Source: Lentimicrobiaceae bacterium (GTDB lineage Bacteria; Bacteroidota; Bacteroidia; Bacteroidales; JAGNHN01). Taken from it: DNA of 64,000 nucleotides. Below the pieces are notes generated by a model. That model did not search any database. It saw nothing but the letters and a program-made list of their open reading frames with translations, and was not told the DNA's origin. The position numbers and the translations under genes are program-made. The DNA lies in NCBI GenBank assembly GCA_018001695.1, contig JAGNHN010000005.1, positions 1 to 64,000 of the forward strand, given 5' to 3'. Below, piece by piece: positions 60,379 through 64,000 of this stretch (its first letter is position 1; every line of letters starts with the position of its first letter).

Positions 60379-61593
60379 TCAGGAATCTATGTCAGATGAT
60401 GCGACTGATTCCGGGAACATTAGTACGGATAAACGCTTTGTTGTAGCGTCCCAGTCATAATGCCGGCCGACGTACTCACGTCCACGCTTACCAAGCTGCA
60501 ACGCTTCGTCAGGATGAGCCAGGAGTTTGAGAATATGTTGTGCCAAATCGTCAGCCGTGTCTGCTACCTGGATTGCCTCCCGCTTTTCCGCAAGTGCTGC
60601 GGCGGCCAGGGATGTTGTAATGCAGGGTAGCTCCATGGCCATGGCTTCCAGCAGTTTGTTCTGAAGGCCTGTGCCAATTCGCATGGGTGCGATGAATACC
60701 CTGCTGCGTGCATAAGCGCTGCGTATATCGTCCATCCATCCGGTCACCTCTACCCTGGAATCTGCGAGGGCTTTGACTTCCGGAGCAGGTGCAGCACCTG
60801 CAATGATCAGATGGGTGCCTGGCCTGGTTTTCCAAACAATAGGCATGATGTCCCTGACCAGGAACCGGCAGGCATCCACATTGGGAGGATAAGCCATATT
60901 TCCGGTAAAAAGTACATCATTGTCTTTCAGAATAGAGGTGTCATACTCAAAATATGAGGTGTCAACCCCGTTCGGGATCACGTGAATCTGATGGTTTTCG
61001 TGATGTGGTATGAGATCGCGGTCAGGTTCAGAAATGATGGAGTGATGATCGAAGAAAGGGAAAATGTGAGCTTCATATGACTTCAGCCTTTTGGATTCCA
61101 TGCGAAAAACCCATCTCATCCAACCCCTTGCTTTCCGTGATTGCCGCAATGCCCCCATAGAAAAAACATCCTGATAATCAAGAGTTTTTGGATAATCAGC
61201 ATGTTTTACATATTCGCTGGTCCGGATAAGCTGTGCATAAATGTGATCCGGTTGAATCTCCGCCAGGATGTGCTTTATTTTTCTGGCATGTCTGCAGTTA
61301 TAGAAATAGCCCACCTGCAGGGGCAAGCCTTTTATCCAGGCCTGCACAACCTGCCAGACCATAGAAAGCAGGGGTAGCGGAAGAATATGAAGGCTGGCAG
61401 CGTGTTTCTTGACTTCTGCAATGCTCGACGCATCCGGTTTTTGCTCTGTCAATGATATCAGATGCACTTCATGCCATTTCGCCAACGTCCGAAGCTGATG
61501 GAAAGCCCGCAGCTTATCCCCTTTCTCCAGTGGATAAGGGAAACGCGATACGATAAACACCACTCGCTTCTTCCTGAGGCTGCCCATTGTCAT
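60379..61593 (-). CDS. GT-B glycosyltransferase (family 4-like)
   Basis: 404 residues. The start VVFIVSRFPYPLEKGDKLRAFHQL and the C-terminal sugar-nucleotide site (APMRIGTGLQNKLLEAMAMELPCITTS) are those of GT-B family 4 enzymes. It resembles the sugar transferases of exopolysaccharide clusters. The gene overlaps the preceding glycosyltransferase by 4 bases (ATGA), so they act in one path, probably cell-surface polysaccharide or lipid glycosylation; donor and acceptor are unknown. Confidence 0.88.
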   Translation of the reverse strand: MTMGSLRKKRVVFIVSRFPYPLEKGDKLRAFHQLRTLAKWHEVHLISLTEQKPDASSIAEVKKHAASLHILPLPLLSMVWQVVQAWIKGLPLQVGYFYNCRHARKIKHILAEIQPDHIYAQLIRTSEYVKHADYPKTLDYQDVFSMGALRQSRKARGWMRWVFRMESKRLKSYEAHIFPFFDHHSIISEPDRDLIPHHENHQIHVIPNGVDTSYFEYDTSILKDNDVLFTGNMAYPPNVDACRFLVRDIMPIVWKTRPGTHLIIAGAAPAPEVKALADSRVEVTGWMDDIRSAYARSRVFIAPMRIGTGLQNKLLEAMAMELPCITTSLAAAALAEKREAIQVADTADDLAQHILKLLAHPDEALQLGKRGREYVGRHYDWDATTKRLSVLMFPESVASSDIDS

Positions 61594-62798
61594 TTTTTTT
61601 CATCACCCATCAGTGATGCGTACAAATCTACCAAAATGCCGCTTAGCCTGTGGCGGTCAAAGTATTTCCTCACCAGAAGCTGTGCATTGCCGCCTATTCT
61701 GGTCTGAAAATCAGGGTTTTTAATAAAGGTAAGGATAGCTTTGGAAAAGTCCTCAGGGGTATCAGCCCTCAGGTAGTGCTCACCGTCGATGGCTGGAATC
61801 CCTTCGGCTGCAATGGAGGTGGCCACAATGGCCCGCCTCCTCAGCATGCCTTCCACCATTTTGATCCTCATGCCGCTTCCAGCATGCAGGGGGATGACCA
61901 GGATTGCGTGTTGATCAAGGAAGGCCGTGGCATCGTCCACTTCACCCAGCACATAAACACCACTTTTCTCATCCGTTTTAAGGTCATCCGGCATATGTTT
62001 TCCTGCCAGAAAGAGCTGTGCCTGTGGCTCTTGCCTGATCACCCTGGGCCAAACTTCCTTCAATAGCCATCGAATCCCGTCAATGTTAGGCCACCAGTTC
62101 ATGGAACCGATATGGCAAACAGTGGACGAAGCGATGGGAGGCACGTTTTCTATATCCTCAGGGATTTCAATGCTGTAGGGTATAACGGATACCGGTGCCG
62201 CTGTATGCTGGCGGAACCATCCGGCATCCTCTTCCGTTATCGCGGCAATGGCATCGATGGATTTAACTATTTGGAATTCAAATTTTTTCAGTGACTGTGC
62301 CAGCTTACCGAGGTACCAGCGCTTTATTTTATTCCCTTCCTGAAGCGTGAGGCGTTCCCAGATCTGATGCTCAATGTTGTGAGCCCGCAGTACGACCGGC
62401 ACCTGAACTTGCTGACGGATGAGAGGGAGGTAAACGCCCATGAAAACAGATTCGAGCTGAATGATGTCGTAATTGTTGTTTTTAAGAAGAATAGTCAGCT
62501 TTGACAGGAAAGCTCCGGACAGAAATCTTGCTGCATGGTACGATCTACCTTTTAGCAGGCACACCAGGGCAGGGAAAGGACGGATGTGCAGATCCACCGG
62601 GGCGGAGTGAAACAGGAGTTTATCCTTAATAATATCAGGGATATCATCGGATGCTGCAGGGTGTTTGTGGCTGGAGGCGGCCAGTACCGTTATGTCATGT
62701 CCTGCTGCCAACAGCCCCCGGATGATGGCATCCATGGCCATGGGTCCTCCTTCATTCGAAGGATAGGGAGATTTGTTACATATTAACAGAATCCTCAT
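61590..62798 (-). CDS. GT-B glycosyltransferase
   Basis: 402 residues from ATG 62798. It begins RILLICNKSPYPSNEGGPMAMDAIIRGL and has the C-terminal VIPLHAGSGMRIKMVEGMLRRRAIVATS donor site. It belongs to the same family-4 group as the gene downstream. The ATG lies inside the 3' end of the permease gene, an overlap of 23 bases; an ATG 81 bases further upstream (62879) would be deeper inside it and is less likely. Confidence 0.88.
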   Translation of the reverse strand: MRILLICNKSPYPSNEGGPMAMDAIIRGLLAAGHDITVLAASSHKHPAASDDIPDIIKDKLLFHSAPVDLHIRPFPALVCLLKGRSYHAARFLSGAFLSKLTILLKNNNYDIIQLESVFMGVYLPLIRQQVQVPVVLRAHNIEHQIWERLTLQEGNKIKRWYLGKLAQSLKKFEFQIVKSIDAIAAITEEDAGWFRQHTAAPVSVIPYSIEIPEDIENVPPIASSTVCHIGSMNWWPNIDGIRWLLKEVWPRVIRQEPQAQLFLAGKHMPDDLKTDEKSGVYVLGEVDDATAFLDQHAILVIPLHAGSGMRIKMVEGMLRRRAIVATSIAAEGIPAIDGEHYLRADTPEDFSKAILTFIKNPDFQTRIGGNAQLLVRKYFDRHRLSGILVDLYASLMGDEKK

Positions 62799-64000
62799 CT
62801 CTTTGTTTCTTTTTCTGCAGCAGGGATTGCAGGGCTGAGATCCTGCGTCGCCAGATATCAGCATCCATGATGGGGGCATCGGCGGTAGCCCTCGCCGTCA
62901 GGAATACCCCCAGGGGTAGCAGAACGGCTGAAGCCAGCCACATGCCCTGCCAGGGTTCGAGGACACCTTCGCGCGCAAACTTTTCTCCGGTAATGGAGAG
63001 AATATGGAAAAAGACAAAAAGGAAGGTGGAGACAACCACGGGCAGGCCCAGTCCTCCTTTGCGGATGATGGCTCCCAATGGGGCGCCGATAAAGAAAAGC
63101 ACGAGGCATGCAAACGAAAGGGTAAACTTCCTGTGCCATTCAAGGTGGTGTTTGATAATGCGTTTCTCCCTCCGCGATAAGTCATCTTCAGTTCCAACAA
63201 CCCATTCCCGCAGCCCCCTGGACGATGACAGGGCGGTCTCCATTGCACGTTCACGCCGCTCCAGCGGAAGGGACTGGAACAGGCTGTCCCAGCCCATCCC
63301 TGACATCGTGTCGGGATACACGGTATCCTGTGCCCTTGACATATTATAATGACTGTAATGCCTGTCAAGGCCATTGGCAGCATCCCAGCGCCTGCCGGCC
63401 AGTTCCGTTAACAGGGAATCACCGGCATAGCGCAATTGCCGGAGGTTATACATGTGATAGTTATTCCTGAACAGCGCTTCGTCCGTTCTGTTGAGCTGAA
63501 ATCCACCCAGATCAAAACGCCGCATCTCTTCCTTGAAGTGGATACGCTGGAAGGGACGTGTGGTCATCTTACGGCGGTTGTCAACCTCCTCCTTGTAATT
63601 GTAACCATTATAAAGCGTGAAGATCAGGTATTTCTGATCAGGGGTGATTTCCATTCTTCCCCGTTCCGCCATGGTAAGGTTGACATTCCCATTTTGTTCC
63701 CGGTGGTCATAGATCATGATTCCTTCCATATCAACACCATTGTCATCCTTCTTGTCAACCCGGATCACGAAGTCATCGATGCCTTTGTAGAAAACCCCCT
63801 CTTTGATGTTGAGAGCAAGGCGTTGCTGACGCACATCGTAAAGAATGGAATGAAATTTCAGATTGGCCAGAGGAAGGATATTGTTGGAAAAATAGAAGGC
63901 GCTGATACTGATGATGATAGACAAGACAACCAAGGGTGCCATGATTTTCCGCAGGGATATTCCTGAAGCTTTCATGGCAACCAGTTCATAATGCTCGCCC
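62776..64000 (-). CDS. LptF/LptG family permease (5' part outside window)
   Basis: The visible part, about 407 codons, begins with GEHYELVAMKASGIS, an internal LptF/LptG motif, so the start lies beyond position 64000. Then follow membrane segments (LVVLSIIISISAFYFS), a large periplasmic beta-jellyroll domain and three more membrane segments near the C-terminus (SFACLVLFFIGAPLGAIIRKGG...). LptFG extract LPS from the inner membrane with LptB. It is translationally linked to two glycosyltransferases, consistent with envelope glycolipid work. Confidence 0.9.
   Translation of the reverse strand, partial: GEHYELVAMKASGISLRKIMAPLVVLSIIISISAFYFSNNILPLANLKFHSILYDVRQQRLALNIKEGVFYKGIDDFVIRVDKKDDNGVDMEGIMIYDHREQNGNVNLTMAERGRMEITPDQKYLIFTLYNGYNYKEEVDNRRKMTTRPFQRIHFKEEMRRFDLGGFQLNRTDEALFRNNYHMYNLRQLRYAGDSLLTELAGRRWDAANGLDRHYSHYNMSRAQDTVYPDTMSGMGWDSLFQSLPLERRERAMETALSSSRGLREWVVGTEDDLSRREKRIIKHHLEWHRKFTLSFACLVLFFIGAPLGAIIRKGGLGLPVVVSTFLFVFFHILSITGEKFAREGVLEPWQGMWLASAVLLPLGVFLTARATADAPIMDADIWRRRISALQSLLQKKKQRDEDSVNM

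Noticed and set aside
1-64000. tRNA, rRNA and riboswitch genes
   Set aside because: Gaps between genes were read on both strands for cloverleaf ends, T-loop motifs and known riboswitch cores; nothing convincing was found. A covariance-model search would be decisive.

Overview
The window comes from the chromosome of a member of the Bacteroidota. The evidence agrees from several sides: a SusC/SusD pair, gliding-motility genes gldD and gldE, secreted proteins with type A and type B type-IX-secretion (T9SS) C-terminal domains, a non-canonical second EF-G, an RNase G/E next to an HU gene, and the Bacteroidota promoter -7 box (TAnnTTTG) at a short distance upstream of about 20 genes. A rank below phylum cannot be fixed from the sequence alone. 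I saw no rRNA, tRNA, CRISPR array, insertion sequence or prophage. Gene density is high and the content is mostly core metabolism with a few accessory modules.

Layout. 1-10.5 kb: tail of a T9SS cargo protein, CorA, a secreted M14 carboxypeptidase, gldE-gldD, a pirin, a Tat-exported DUF362 protein paired with a DUF6599-like protein, an M20 amidohydrolase and a DUF5020-like outer-membrane protein. 10.5-17.8 kb: heavy-metal efflux (an RND pump fused to its TolC-type outer-membrane factor, plus adaptor), then a His-rich secreted protein with MsrB and MsrA. 17.9-23.6 kb: one operon sucA-sucB-fetA-fetB (2-oxoglutarate dehydrogenase plus an iron exporter). 23.7-32.7 kb: mnmA, an iron alcohol dehydrogenase, a large T9SS type B surface protein, an EF-G2 paralogue and a PfkB sugar/nucleoside kinase. 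32.9-40.8 kb: a rhodanese-like protein, then a carotenoid end-group operon (crtD-like, cruF, acyltransferase, glycosyltransferase, lycopene cyclase) with tatD, tcdA and phzF-like genes inserted. 40.8-50.2 kb: an SPFH membrane protein with a ribbon-helix-helix protein, flavodoxin, hflX, RNase G/E, a 29-residue basic protein, HU, mutY, ssb, a nested short tandem repeat, a gamma-carbonic-anhydrase-like protein and nadB. 50.3-64 kb: an orphan SusC/SusD pair, an aromatic amino acid lyase whose MIO triad is Ala-Cys-Gly, a thioredoxin-like protein, hisS-hutH, two glycosyltransferases and a partial LptF/LptG permease.

How the genes fit together. The carotenoid genes together predict a monocyclic carotenoid carrying a 1'-hydroxyl, a 3',4' double bond and a glycosyl/acyl decoration; phytoene synthase and the main desaturase must lie elsewhere. 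GldD/GldE and the CTD-bearing proteins point to a working type IX secretion and gliding apparatus, though the core gld/por genes are outside the window. The most unusual items are the EF-G paralogue that has lost the catalytic histidine of its GTPase centre, the RND-TolC fusion with a signal-peptide-like linker, the three-half-site operator over the SPFH/RHH promoter, the perfect palindrome over the carotenoid promoter, the Ala-Cys-Gly lyase, and a possible overprinted lipoprotein signal for MsrA inside msrB. No complete, clearly new system is proven; these are the leads. All start sites, promoters and functions are read by eye, without database searches.
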